Assembly: GCA_038238115.1 (NCBI GenBank)
Contig: JBBRYB010000014.1
Location: forward strand, 1 to 64,000
Source of the DNA: JBBRYB01 sp038238115
GTDB lineage: Bacteria > Actinomycetota > Actinomycetes > Propionibacteriales > Nocardioidaceae
DNA: 64,000 nt
Direction of reading: 5' to 3'
Part shown: positions 7,781-16,748 of the stretch, piece by piece
Position numbering within the stretch: the stretch's first letter is position 1
How the letters are laid out: each line of letters begins with the position of its first letter
The notes under the pieces: generated by a model
What the model was told of the DNA's origin: nothing
The model's database searches: none
What the model saw: the letters and a program-made list of their open reading frames with translations, nothing else
Program-made: the position numbers and the translations under genes

Positions 7781-8908
7781 CTATTCGACAACGGAGCTTG
7801 ACACCACGTTGGCCGACCATTTCTCCTCGATGCGCCCGACCTTCCACACCACAAGGGCCACCACCCACGTCAGCACGAAGAGGGCCACGATCGCGTAACC
7901 GACGTAGTTCAGGTCGAGGTTGCTGAGCGAGGCGAGCGGACCGGAGTCGATGCCGAGCTTGTCGACCAGGATCGAGGCCATTTCGATGGTGCCGATGATG
8001 AGCGCGACGGCCACCGAGAGCCCGGTGATCGTGATGTTGTAGTAAACCTTGCGGACCGGTTTCGAGAAGGCCCAGCCGTAGGCGAAGTTCATGAAGCAGC
8101 CGTCGATGCTGTCGAGCAGGCTCATCCCGGCGGCGAAGAGGACCGGCAGGGTGAGGACGGCGTACCAGGGCAGGCTGAAGGCGGCCGCGCCGCCGGCGAG
8201 GACGAGCAGTCCGACCTCGGTGGCAGTGTCGAACCCAAGGCCGAAGAGCAACCCCACGGGATACATCTGCCAGGGCTTCGTGACCGCCTTGGTCACCCCG
8301 CCGAGCAGTCGGTTTATCAGACCCCGGTTGTTGAGCTGCTGCTCGAGGGTGGCCTCGTCGAAGGCGCCTCGTCGCATGTCGCGGAAGACCTTGACGATCC
8401 CGACCAGCACCATCAGGTTGATGATGCCAATCACGTAGAGGAAGGTCCCGGAGACGGCTGTTCCGATCAGGCCCGTGGTCTGTTGCAGCGTCGATGAGTC
8501 GTCCGCGACCTGCCCGGCCAGAGCCTTGACGCCGAGGGCGATGAGCACCACGAGTCCGAAGACGATGGAGGAGTGGCCGAGCGAGAACCAGAATCCGACC
8601 GACACCGGTCGCTTGCCCTCGGCCATCAGCTTGCGGGTTGTGTTGTCGATGGCCGCGATGTGGTCGGCATCGAACGCATGGCGCATGCCGAGCGTGTACG
8701 CCGTCAGCCCAAGCCCCACGCCGAACGCCTCATTGGGTCCGACCTGGAAGTTCTGCGGCGCCACGATTCCCGCGAGCACACCCCACCCGACGACGTGCAA
8801 AGCGATGATGAAGGCAGCCATGCCCACGATCGACGTCCACTCCGCCGGGCTGAGCGCGACGCGGGCACGCGCCAACCGAGAGCGGGGAGGAGACGTGGTC
8901 ACGGTCAC
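7781..8908 (-). CDS. NiCoT family nickel/cobalt permease
   Basis: A 375-residue inner-membrane permease of the HoxN/NixA family, which imports Ni(II) and/or Co(II). The signature RHAFDADHIAAIDN is at about residues 76-89, with the metal-selecting H-x4-D-H in the second helix. FSLGHSS follows near 107-113 and GFDTATEVG later; eight helices can be drawn. The GTG start is the longest reading. The promoter region has a TGCAA/TCGCA palindrome like the Streptomyces Nur box, so nickel-dependent repression is likely. No nickel enzyme is encoded in the window. Confidence 0.9.
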   Translation of the reverse strand: MTVTTSPPRSRLARARVALSPAEWTSIVGMAAFIIALHVVGWGVLAGIVAPQNFQVGPNEAFGVGLGLTAYTLGMRHAFDADHIAAIDNTTRKLMAEGKRPVSVGFWFSLGHSSIVFGLVVLIALGVKALAGQVADDSSTLQQTTGLIGTAVSGTFLYVIGIINLMVLVGIVKVFRDMRRGAFDEATLEQQLNNRGLINRLLGGVTKAVTKPWQMYPVGLLFGLGFDTATEVGLLVLAGGAAAFSLPWYAVLTLPVLFAAGMSLLDSIDGCFMNFAYGWAFSKPVRKVYYNITITGLSVAVALIIGTIEMASILVDKLGIDSGPLASLSNLDLNYVGYAIVALFVLTWVVALVVWKVGRIEEKWSANVVSSSVVE

Positions 8909-8955
8909 AGCAGTCCGCCCGTCCGAGGTTCGATGCGCTGGAGGATCTGACGGCT

Positions 8956-8996
8956 AGGTTAGACGCACCGAGATCGCTTTTGCAAGTAACTCGCAA
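8956..8996 (-). promoter_or_regulatory. Promoter with Nur-like operator for the NiCoT gene
   Basis: On the plus strand TGCAAGTAACTCGCA (8981-8995) is an imperfect inverted repeat of form tGCaa-N5-ttGCa, the published Nur-box pattern for Streptomyces nickel genes, with one mismatch. On the gene strand TTGCAA (8985-8980) can serve as -35 and TAACCT (8961-8956) as -10, 18 bp apart, so the box overlaps the -35. Binding by a Nur-type Fur-family repressor is an inference. Confidence 0.6.
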
Positions 8997-9074
8997 TAGC
9001 GAGCGAGAGCCAGATAGACCGGTGGTGCGGGGGCAGCGCCGAGGTTTGTGGAGGCGCCGGGTTAGCGTCGCGAC

Positions 9075-10223
9075 ATGACCAACCCTCTCGACGTGTTGAC
9101 GCAGGAAGAGCTCAGGCGACGTACGAGCATCAAGTGGCGAGGGTTTCCCGATGACGTCCTGCCGTTGTGGGTCGCCGAGATGGATGTGCCCCTGGCCGAG
9201 CCGATCGTCGAGGCCGTGACGAAGGCTGTCGCCATGGGCGACACGGGTTATCCGGCCGGCTTCGTCTACGCCGAGGCGCTCTCGGACTTCGCCGCGGCGC
9301 GGTGGGGCTGGGATATCGATATCGCGAACACGGCGATCGTCCCCGACGTCATGCTGGGAATCGTCGAGGTGCTCAAGCTCGTGACCGGTCCTGGCGACAC
9401 GGTGATCCTCAACTCTCCGGTCTACCCACCCTTCTTCCAGTTTGTGCAGCACATGGACCGACGAGTGGTCGAGGTGCCCCTGACTTCGGGTCATCGCCTC
9501 GACCTGGAGCAGCTCGCGTCGACCTTCGAGCGCGAGACCGCCGAGGGTGCTCGGGCGGCATACCTGCTGTGCAGTCCGCAGAACCCCACCGGCACCGTCC
9601 ACACGCGCCCCGAACTGCTCGACGTCGCAGACCATGCGTCGCGCAACGGCGTCCGCGTCGTCGTGGACGAGATCCACTCGCCCGTGGTGTATGCCGGCTC
9701 GACGCACCTGCCCTACCTCTCCCTGCCGGGCACGGAGAACGCCTTCTCGCTCTTGTCGGCCTCGAAGGCATGGAATCTCGCCGGGCTCAAGGCCGCCCTC
9801 GCGGTGGCCGGCCCGGCAGCCGCGACGGACCTGGCGAGGATGCCGGAGGAGGTGAGCCATGGCGCGAGCCATGTCGGGATCCTCGCCCACGTGGCCGGGT
9901 TGGTGCGTGGCCGAAGCTGGCTCGACGACCTCGTGAGCGGACTCGACGACAACCGGCGGCTGTTGGGAACGCTTCTCGCCCAGCACCTGCCGGCGGTGCG
10001 ATATCGCCAGCCGGAAGGCACCTACCTCGCTTGGCTGGACTGCCGTGGGCTCGACCTGCCCGACGACCCGGCCGCTGCGTTTCTTGCCCGGGGCCGGGTG
10101 GCGCTCAACTCCGGTCCGACCTTCGGCACCGGAGGGGAGGGGCATGTCCGGCTCAACCTTGCGACGTCGCCGGCCATCGTGACCGAGGCGGTCGAGCGCA
10201 TGGGTGAGGCGGTAGCGGCCTGA
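9075..10223 (+). CDS. MalY/PatB-type PLP-dependent C-S lyase or aminotransferase
   Basis: 382 residues, fold-type I PLP enzyme of the MalY/PatB branch (cystathionine beta-lyase activity in characterised members). The N-terminal KWRGFPDDVLPLWVAEMD is diagnostic of this branch. SPQNPTGT (about 167-174) binds the cofactor ring, VDEIHSPVVY (198-207) carries the pyridine-N aspartate, and SASKAWNLAG places the Schiff-base lysine at K231. It is cytosolic. It stands alone, divergent from the nickel permease, with 70 bp to the next gene. Confidence 0.85.
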   Translation: MTNPLDVLTQEELRRRTSIKWRGFPDDVLPLWVAEMDVPLAEPIVEAVTKAVAMGDTGYPAGFVYAEALSDFAAARWGWDIDIANTAIVPDVMLGIVEVLKLVTGPGDTVILNSPVYPPFFQFVQHMDRRVVEVPLTSGHRLDLEQLASTFERETAEGARAAYLLCSPQNPTGTVHTRPELLDVADHASRNGVRVVVDEIHSPVVYAGSTHLPYLSLPGTENAFSLLSASKAWNLAGLKAALAVAGPAAATDLARMPEEVSHGASHVGILAHVAGLVRGRSWLDDLVSGLDDNRRLLGTLLAQHLPAVRYRQPEGTYLAWLDCRGLDLPDDPAAAFLARGRVALNSGPTFGTGGEGHVRLNLATSPAIVTEAVERMGEAVAA

Positions 10224-10293
10224 ACGGGCCGGCAGGCGAGCACGCGGCCCGCCTTGCTGTTTGCCGCGGGCGCCCACCGGGTACCCGAGCCGG

Positions 10294-11187
10294 ATGAGCG
10301 ACCAGACGACGCCACAAGACCCCACCGCCGAATACCCGAAGCCTCCACAACCGGAGCAGCAGCAGCCAGCCCCCGGCCTGGCGAAGGAGATGGAGCCGAG
10401 GCCCGACCACGGCGAGGACACCTACGTCGGCTCTGGACGACTCGAGGGCCGTCGGGCGATCGTCACGGGGGCCGACAGCGGGATCGGGCGGGCGGTCGCG
10501 ATCGCATTCGCCCGCGAGGGCGCCGACGTCGTCATGTCCTACCTGGAGTCGGAGCAGCCCGACGCCGATGAGGTGATCGCGTTGATCGAGAAGGCAGACC
10601 GGCGAGCGGTTGCAGTTCCCGGAGACCTGGCGGACGAGGAGGCCAATGAGCGTCTTGTGCGCACAGCCGTCCACGAGCTAGGCGGCGTCGACGTCATCGT
10701 TGCGGTCGCTGGCCACCAACAGGCGGTCACGTCTATCGCAGATCTCACGACCGAACAGTTCGACAACACGGTGAAGACCAACCTGTACGGACTGTTCTGG
10801 CTCTGCAAGGCCGCCCTGCCGCACCTGCGGCCGGGCGCGTCCATCGTCACGACGTCGTCCGTCCAGGCGTACGACCCGTCACCCCAGCTGCTGGACTATG
10901 CCTCGACGAAGGCCGCGATCAACGCGTTCAGCAAGGCGCTGGCGCAGCAGGTGGCCGAGCGTGGCATCCGCGTCAACGTGGTTGCGCCGGGTCCCGTGTG
11001 GACGCCGTTGCAGGTGTCGGGCGGGCAGCCGGAGGCGGCGTTGCCCTCGTTCGGGGAGCAGGCACCGCTGGGGCGGGCTGGCCAGCCGGCCGAGCTGGCC
11101 AGTGCCTACGTCTATCTGGCGTCACCGGAGTCCAGCTACACGACGGCCTCGACGCTGTCGGTCACGGGTGGCACGCCTACGCCCTAG
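10294..11187 (+). CDS. SDR oxidoreductase with proline-rich N-terminus
   Basis: 297-residue classical/divergent short-chain dehydrogenase similar to the general-stress (GSP39/YhdF-type) SDRs. TGADSGIG (about 59-66) is the dinucleotide loop, VAGHQQ replaces the usual NAG motif, TTSSVQAY holds the catalytic serine, and YASTK the Tyr-Lys pair. An N-terminal extension of about 45 residues rich in Pro, Gln and Glu precedes the Rossmann fold, as is common in this group. I chose ATG 10294; upstream in-frame codons add nothing conserved. The substrate is unknown. Confidence 0.83.
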   Translation: MSDQTTPQDPTAEYPKPPQPEQQQPAPGLAKEMEPRPDHGEDTYVGSGRLEGRRAIVTGADSGIGRAVAIAFAREGADVVMSYLESEQPDADEVIALIEKADRRAVAVPGDLADEEANERLVRTAVHELGGVDVIVAVAGHQQAVTSIADLTTEQFDNTVKTNLYGLFWLCKAALPHLRPGASIVTTSSVQAYDPSPQLLDYASTKAAINAFSKALAQQVAERGIRVNVVAPGPVWTPLQVSGGQPEAALPSFGEQAPLGRAGQPAELASAYVYLASPESSYTTASTLSVTGGTPTP

Positions 11188-11401
11188 GCGCACGACGTTG
11201 CGCTGTCTGAGCCTCGACGTCTGCTTCCGCACCACCGGCAGCGACGCGCAGGACGTGCTGGTCGCGGACGAGCGGTCCTAGAGTGATGGGTCGTGGCGTC
11301 AGACCCGGCAGAGTCACTCGTCGCCGCTGGCCAGCGGGGTCGCCCTGCCAGGGGCTAAGGATTTTGTCCACCGAATGACCTGCCTGAAAGGAAACTGGGC
11401 C

Positions 11402-11920
11402 ATGAGCACACCCGACTCACAGTCCGAGCGCCATGACTTGTCGCGGGAGGCTCGCCGCCGACTGCTGCAGGAGCGAGGCGATCTCCAACAGCAGCGTGAG
11501 GATCTGGCCGGCACCCTGAGCGCTGCTGACGACGCTCGCGGCGACCGGAGCGACCAGGCTCAGGCCCTCGAACGCGCTGACGATGCCACCCGCCTCGACG
11601 ACCGCATCGCCGCCATCACCCGCGAGCTCGACGATAGCGACACACCGACCGACCAGCCCGACGACATCGTGGCAGTGGGCTCAACGGTCACACTGCGGTA
11701 TGCCGACGGCGAGCAGACCATCCTGCGAGTCGGTGACATCGTCGAGAACGACCCCGATGACGACGTCGAGGACGGCAGCCAGGTCTCCATCGTCACCCCG
11801 GACAGCCCGCTCGGGTCGGCTCTCCTCGGCCATCAGGTGGGCGACACCATCGCCTACAGCTCGCCGAGCGGTGACGCCCGTGCCGAGATCGTCGACCTCG
11901 CCGGCGAGGCCTCAGGCTGA
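11402..11920 (+). CDS. GreA/GreB-like C-terminal domain protein
   Basis: 172 residues. Residues about 12-80 are a charged, heptad-like antiparallel coiled coil (RRRLLQERGDLQQQREDL and a returning helix). Residues about 90-172 are an FKBP-like Gre C-terminal domain: VGSTVTLRY, QVSIVTPDSPLGSALLGHQ, VGDTIAY. Gre factors enter the RNA polymerase secondary channel, where acidic tip residues stimulate transcript cleavage. Here the tip loop is acidic but lacks the GDLxENAEY motif, so it may be a Gre-like regulator without cleavage activity (inference). AAAGGAAA precedes ATG 11402. Confidence 0.72.
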   Translation: MSTPDSQSERHDLSREARRRLLQERGDLQQQREDLAGTLSAADDARGDRSDQAQALERADDATRLDDRIAAITRELDDSDTPTDQPDDIVAVGSTVTLRYADGEQTILRVGDIVENDPDDDVEDGSQVSIVTPDSPLGSALLGHQVGDTIAYSSPSGDARAEIVDLAGEASG

Positions 11921-12381
11921 CGTGCCGGGAGAGACGTCGTCGGAGGACGACTCCGCACAGGATCTCACCGCCGGGCGATCCAGTGACGACGGCCGGCCGG
12001 AAAAGCGGCGGCCGATGGTCGCCGGACCGTGTATGTCGCCCTCGGCGTCGAGGAGGCGATTGACCAGATCTCCGACTAGCTGAGGCCCTTGCGACGGTGG
12101 CCCCTGGCGGCGGCGTGAGTCTGTTCCACGCCGCGGACGTTGCCGCCGCGGACGTTGCCTAGCGGTGGTGGAACCACCGCAAGCAGGCGCCGATCGGGTG
12201 GTGCCGCCCGCGCGGCAATCGCCGTCATCCCGTCGCGATGAACGCACCAGCCCCTGCGGCGCTCGCAGTCTGGAGCCCCTGATGGGGCGTGATTCGAGGG
12301 TTTCCATGGCTACTCATTGTGAATTCATTAGTACACTGCGTCACCTTTCCTCGGGCTATATATCGCCTTGGAGGAAATAGC
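11921..12381. other. 461-bp intergenic stretch, AT-richer at its right end
   Basis: No convincing gene. A 15-bp tandem duplication (gccgcggacgttgcc, twice) lies near 12129-12160. From about 12300 the GC content drops clearly against the rest of the window (tgtgaattcattagtac, ctatatatc), marking a probable promoter region and possibly foreign DNA in front of the secreted-propeller gene. Confidence 0.5.
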
Positions 12382-12456
12382 ATGTGTTTCGCGGCGATAA
12401 CATCATCTTTGATTGCGATCTTGGGATGCTGCGTATACAGTGCGAAAGAGGATTAA
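12382..12456 (+). CDS. Possible 24-residue hydrophobic peptide
   Basis: GGAGG at 12370-12374 is followed, at ideal distance, by ATG 12382 and 24 codons ending at TAA 12454-12456. The peptide has a hydrophobic core (SSLIAILGCCVYS) flanked by MCFAAIT and AKED, like a single short membrane segment with two adjacent cysteines. It ends 46 bp before the secreted-protein start. It could be a leader peptide or small membrane protein, or chance. The ribosome site is better than most in the window. Confidence 0.35.
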   Translation: MCFAAITSSLIAILGCCVYSAKED

Positions 12457-12502
12457 ATCCCCCACATGCGAATCTTGCTCTCGAGTTGATGGAGTCACCT
12501 GG

Positions 12503-14839
12503 ATGTTGAAGAAGGCTTTCCTCGCTGCGCTCTCGGTAGCCACTGTCGCGTCCCTGGTGGCTCCCGCACCCGCCGCGCAAGCGTCCACGCCGCCAGACTT
12601 GGCTTACGTGCCGGTGGCCAGCTGGTGGGGCACCAACGGACGTGTGACCGACATAGTTCCGCTGGGCGATCGCGTGTACTTGTCCGGAGGTTTCGACTAC
12701 ATCGGTCCACAGACCGGTTACGGGACCGCCGTCGACCCAACGACTGGCGTCAAGCTTGCGAACGCACCGGTCATAGATGGGACGGTCTACGCCTCAGCTC
12801 CCGACGGCGCGGGCGGTTGGTACGTCGCGGGGACCTTCACCAGCGTCGGTGGGACCGTCCGGAAGAATGCAGCCCGCATCACCGCCGCGGGGGATGTGGC
12901 CGGATGGAACCCCAAGCCGAACGGCGCGGTGTATGCCCTCGCCGTATCCGGGAGTGAGGTCGTGCTCGGCGGCAACTTCACTCAAGTAGGCAAGACAGCG
13001 GTCCCCGCCAACCATTTGGGCGCTGTCGACCAGTTCGGCGGCAACGCCGTCCCGGGCTTCTCGAGCAACGCCGACAACTCGGTGCGCGCCCTGCTGGCAG
13101 TCGGCTCCTCTGTCTATGTCGGCGGCGACTTCGCGTCCCTCAACGGCGCATCCCGCAGCCGACTCGCCCGCATCAACGCCAGCACCGGCTCCCTGGAATC
13201 CCGTTTCGCCGGCCAAGCGGACGGCGCCGTACGAAGCCTTGCTCTGTCTCCCGACGGCTCGACTCTCTACGCGGGCGGTGACTTCTCCCAGGCGTACGGC
13301 GGCACTGCCTGGCAGAACCGCTCGAGGTTGGCCGCCTGGGGCACCACGGACGGCCTCCTTCGTCCATGGGCACCCAGCGCCGACGCCAGCGTTGAAGCGA
13401 TCGACGTCGACCAGGCTTCCGGGGTCGTTTACGCCGGTGGGCTCTTCACGTCCGTGAGCGGCGCTCGGCGCGAGCGGTTGGCCGCCATCGACGCCGATGG
13501 GACGACGACCACATTCCACGCTGCCCTCAGCGGCTGTCACACCCGACACGTCACGAAGTTCGACCACTCGAACCCACCATGCACGCCAGAGGTCTCAGCG
13601 CTGACAATAGCCAACGGGAAGCTCTACGTCGGCGGACGATTCGCTCAGTCCGGGACTACGATCAGGCACGACGCAGCGGCGTTCGCCCTGGCCGACGGCG
13701 CACTCACCTCGTGGGATCCCGTCGCGTCCGACCGCGTCCTCACCCTCGGCGCGTCCGCGTCCACGTCCGCGTCGGCCGCCAACATCCTTGTCGGCGGTGA
13801 CCTCACCAGTGTGAACGGGCTAGTACGCAAAGGCGTGGCCGCGCTGAACATGTCGACCGGCGCCGGTGACCCCGACTTCACCGCGAACACCGACGACGAA
13901 GTCCTCGACCTGCAGTCCTCACCCAGTGAGGCAGAGCTTTATCTCGCTGGGCACTTCCTCACAGTCAACGGCGTGGCCCGTGCACACATCGCCTCGGTGT
14001 CAACGACGACCGGAGCGGTGAACACGGCATTCAAGGCGAACGCGAATAACGACGCTCTCTCGTTGGGCTACGCGGGAGGAGCCCTCTATGCCTCCGGGCA
14101 GTTCATCAGGGTCAACGGCTTGCCGCATCGGCATGCCGCGAAGCTCGACCCGACGACCGGAGCCGTGAACGCTGACTTCAACGTAGCCACAACCGGGCCC
14201 ACCGGGCCGCTGCGCGCCAACGGCATGGTCCAAAGCATGGTCGTCTCTCTCGATGGTTCGAAGGTCTACCTCGCAGGACCGTTCACCGGGGTGAACGGAA
14301 CAAGCGTCAACGGCGGTGTTGTCGCCGTTGGGGGCGACACCGGCGCTCTCCTGGCCAACTTCGGCGGGGTCGTCGAGGGCTGCGGCAAAGTAGGACCGTG
14401 GATCGTGCACCTAGCGCTCTCGCCGGACGGTCAGCGGTTGTACGGCGGCGATGTCTGCCCCGACCGGATCTACCAGTGGAACGCCGCCAACATGGCGACG
14501 CCGACGCTCAACTGGAAGAGCTGGTGCAACGGCGGGATGCAGGGTGCCCTCGAAGTCAACGGCAACTTCTACTACGGCTCCCACGGCGGCAACAAGGGAA
14601 GCGGCGGCGTGTGCTGGGTCTCGCCCTCCAACCACACCTCGGTTGTGCAGAGCCGGTACGCCGTGTTCGACGCAACCTCTGGTGCCCTGCAGCCTGACAG
14701 CCCCCAGTTCGACTCCCCTATGGGCGTCTGGGCGTTTGCGGCGATCCCGCAGGGACTGCTCGTGGGCGGCGACTTCTCGTGGGCGATCAACCACAGGACG
14801 GTGCGGCAAGGCTTGGCGCTCTTCCCGGGGACACCCTGA
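12503..14839 (+). CDS. Secreted delta-60/beta-propeller repeat protein
   Basis: 778 residues with a clear Sec signal peptide (MLKKAFLAALSVATVA, cleavage near AQA-ST). The mature part is about a dozen repeats of roughly 45-60 residues, each with VYVGGDF or similar, then F-x-x-(V/L)-N-G, R-x-x-(L/I)-A, a TG turn and F. This is the delta-60 (DUF5122) propeller pattern. Cysteines appear only in two places (around 350-375 and the last 200 residues), suggesting disulfides. No catalytic motif was seen. An extracellular binding or scaffold protein is a fair guess. The start is set by the signal peptide and GGAG at 12491. Confidence 0.8.
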   Translation: MLKKAFLAALSVATVASLVAPAPAAQASTPPDLAYVPVASWWGTNGRVTDIVPLGDRVYLSGGFDYIGPQTGYGTAVDPTTGVKLANAPVIDGTVYASAPDGAGGWYVAGTFTSVGGTVRKNAARITAAGDVAGWNPKPNGAVYALAVSGSEVVLGGNFTQVGKTAVPANHLGAVDQFGGNAVPGFSSNADNSVRALLAVGSSVYVGGDFASLNGASRSRLARINASTGSLESRFAGQADGAVRSLALSPDGSTLYAGGDFSQAYGGTAWQNRSRLAAWGTTDGLLRPWAPSADASVEAIDVDQASGVVYAGGLFTSVSGARRERLAAIDADGTTTTFHAALSGCHTRHVTKFDHSNPPCTPEVSALTIANGKLYVGGRFAQSGTTIRHDAAAFALADGALTSWDPVASDRVLTLGASASTSASAANILVGGDLTSVNGLVRKGVAALNMSTGAGDPDFTANTDDEVLDLQSSPSEAELYLAGHFLTVNGVARAHIASVSTTTGAVNTAFKANANNDALSLGYAGGALYASGQFIRVNGLPHRHAAKLDPTTGAVNADFNVATTGPTGPLRANGMVQSMVVSLDGSKVYLAGPFTGVNGTSVNGGVVAVGGDTGALLANFGGVVEGCGKVGPWIVHLALSPDGQRLYGGDVCPDRIYQWNAANMATPTLNWKSWCNGGMQGALEVNGNFYYGSHGGNKGSGGVCWVSPSNHTSVVQSRYAVFDATSGALQPDSPQFDSPMGVWAFAAIPQGLLVGGDFSWAINHRTVRQGLALFPGTP

Positions 14840-14999
14840 CCGCCGCGCGACCGAGCTGTAGATCAGGTCCATGGCTACATCGAGTTCTCCACCCTGCGGC
14901 CACACCGGGATGCCCACCTTCGCGGCATACTGGTCGAGCCAGCTGAGCTCGCCACTGTTTGAGGACGCCTCAAGCCCTCGGACGCCGCTTGTCCGCCGA

Positions 15000-15222
15000 T
15001 CACCCGCACCTGCAACAGCCCACCGTCACCACCCGGTGGCTGCATCTCTGCGGTACCCCCTCCCCAGCGCGGGGCTGGCGCTGAGGCTCGGCACGGTCAA
15101 CCCGGCGGGACCCACCGCGATCTCAGCAGCTCCGGTTGCTGAAGCGCCTCGAAGACCGCCGCCCGGGCACCGGGCAGAACACGCCTGATCCGCAGGGCGA
15201 TCTCGCCCGGCGTCGGTGCCAT
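15000..15222 (-). pseudogene. Remnant of an AHSA1/SRPBCC-family gene
   Basis: From ATG 15222 the frame gives GEIALRIRRVLPG, AVFEALQQPELLRSRW and then a stop. This matches the first strand and helix of an AHSA1-type SRPBCC protein. After one frameshift the next strand follows (TVPSLSASPALGRGYR), and after another EMQPPGGD. The order and spacing match the family, so this is a decayed gene of which about the first third is recognisable. The rest of the 14840-15308 gap shows nothing else assignable. Confidence 0.5.
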
Positions 15223-15308
15223 CACCCGAGCGTAGATCGGGCAGCGCACGACGTGCGGCGACGGCAGCTTGCCACTACCATCGTGGACCCCGACCGTTGG
15301 AGGCTCAG

Positions 15309-16166
15309 GTGTCCGCACGAGAACCACAGGAGATGGCCCAGGTCGCCGTCAAGACCGGGGCAAAGAAGGCCAACCGTACGTGGGACCGGGTGCTGGTCAG
15401 CTCGTTCCTAGCCGGCGCCTACATCGGCTTCGGCGCGCTCGTCGCCATCACCGTCTCGTCGGGGCTCGACCCGGCCACCTGGGGGACGCTGCCCACCCTC
15501 TTCACCGGCGCCGCGTTCACCCTCGGCCTCGTCCTCGTTGTCGTCGCCGGATCGGACCTCGCCACCGGCAACATGATGCTGGTACCGCTCAGCGCCATGC
15601 GCGGCAAGATCGGCGCGGCCGACGTCCTCCGCAACCTCACCTTGGTGTTGCTCGGGAACCTCGTCGGCGCGCTCTTCGTGGCCTTCTTCCTCGCAGTGCA
15701 GACCGGGGTGATCGGTGACGCCGCCGCTCAAGCGGGGACCACTGCGGCTCTGACCCACGAGCGGCTCGCCTCCATCGCTCTGGACAAGGCCACCGGGCAC
15801 ACGGAGTGGCAGACCTTCCTGCGCGCCGTCGGGTGCAACTGGCTGGTGTGCCTGGCGGTGTGGATGTCGCTGGCCGCGAAGTCGGTGTCGGGGAAGATCC
15901 TCGCGATCTTCTTCCCGATCATGGCGTTCGTGGCGATGGGCTTCGACCACGTCGTGGCGAACATGTTCTTCCTGCCCGCGGCGATCTTTGCCGACGTCCC
16001 GGGGATCGGCTGGGACGACGTCCTCAAGAACTGGGTGCTCGCCGGGCTCGGCAACCTCGTCGGAGCGGTCGTGTTCGTGGCCACGTCGTACTGGTACCTG
16101 TTCCTCAAGGACCAGCCCACCGACGAGCCTGCGCCGACGCCGTCCGAGGCGGCCGAACGGACCTGA
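15309..16166 (+). CDS. Formate/nitrite transporter (FNT) family channel
   Basis: 285-residue pentameric-type anion channel of the FNT family (formate, nitrite, hydrosulfide or other small acids). Six helices can be traced. The two half-helix motifs are visible: SDLATGNMM in the first repeat and HVVANMFFLPAA in the second. CNWLVCLAVWMSLAAKS precedes the central part. GGAGG at 15299-15303 fixes the GTG start at 15309. It is single, with no formate or nitrite enzyme gene beside it, so the substrate cannot be named. Confidence 0.88.
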   Translation: MSAREPQEMAQVAVKTGAKKANRTWDRVLVSSFLAGAYIGFGALVAITVSSGLDPATWGTLPTLFTGAAFTLGLVLVVVAGSDLATGNMMLVPLSAMRGKIGAADVLRNLTLVLLGNLVGALFVAFFLAVQTGVIGDAAAQAGTTAALTHERLASIALDKATGHTEWQTFLRAVGCNWLVCLAVWMSLAAKSVSGKILAIFFPIMAFVAMGFDHVVANMFFLPAAIFADVPGIGWDDVLKNWVLAGLGNLVGAVVFVATSYWYLFLKDQPTDEPAPTPSEAAERT

Positions 16167-16278
16167 CGCGCGTCGCCGTCGCCGTCAGCGCGCCGGCGCG
16201 ACAAACCCGCCGAGCAGCTCCACGAATGGTCAGCAGTTTCGGGCTGCCCATCACCGATGTCCGACGTATCGGCTTAGG

Positions 16279-16569
16279 TCACTGAGAGGACAGCCGGTCG
16301 ATGGCGGCGGCGAGATCGAGGTCACGCTGGGTCAGACCACCGTCAGAGTGGCTCGACAGCCGGAACGTCACGGTCGTCCAGCGGATGTCGATGTCGGGAT
16401 GGTGGTTCTGCTCGTCAGCGGCCAGCGCGACGCGGTCGACCAGGTCGATCCCGGCGGCGAATGTCTCTGCCTGGACATCTCTGCAGATGGAGTCTCCGTC
16501 TCGGGTCCAGCTGGAGAAGCGTTCGCTGAGAGCTTCGTTGATCTCGTCCTCGCTGAGCAGTTGGGCCAT
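16279..16569 (-). CDS. Pterin-4a-carbinolamine dehydratase family protein
   Basis: 96 residues, the usual length of PCD/DCoH. The active-site motif EQNHHPDIDIRW (about 53-64) has the conserved two histidines and later T-V-T-F strand, and a second histidine in SSHSDGGLT. The enzyme regenerates pterin cofactor from 4a-hydroxytetrahydropterin. No aromatic-amino-acid hydroxylase is nearby, so an alternative role (folate or Moco pathways, as proposed for stand-alone PCDs) is possible. It lies downstream of the 62-bp repeat array on the same strand as sdh. Confidence 0.88.
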   Translation of the reverse strand: MAQLLSEDEINEALSERFSSWTRDGDSICRDVQAETFAAGIDLVDRVALAADEQNHHPDIDIRWTTVTFRLSSHSDGGLTQRDLDLAAAIDRLSSQ

Positions 16570-16748
16570 CCGCTGAGGGTATGCCGTGCCTGCCTCAGCC
16601 GACCGCCCGGTCCCGCTTGGGAAGCATGTGGCGGTGCTCGCGCAGCGGTCCGTGGGCGGACCTCGTCCACATCGCGCCCCGGCGGCGGCGGCCTTGGCTG
16701 GTGCGAAGGTGAGGGGTGTCTCCGACGGCGGCGGCCCCCTCAGAGGTT

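Noticed and set aside
8730..10421. 563-codon minus-strand frame opposite the PatB-like gene
   Set aside because: Shadow frame: no domain motif, while the plus strand carries a complete PLP enzyme and the NiCoT gene occupies its end.
14840..15000. Minus-strand coding-like stretch with SWLDQYAAKVGIPVWP
   Set aside because: It reads smoothly for about 40 codons but overlaps the end of the propeller gene and matches no family I recognise.
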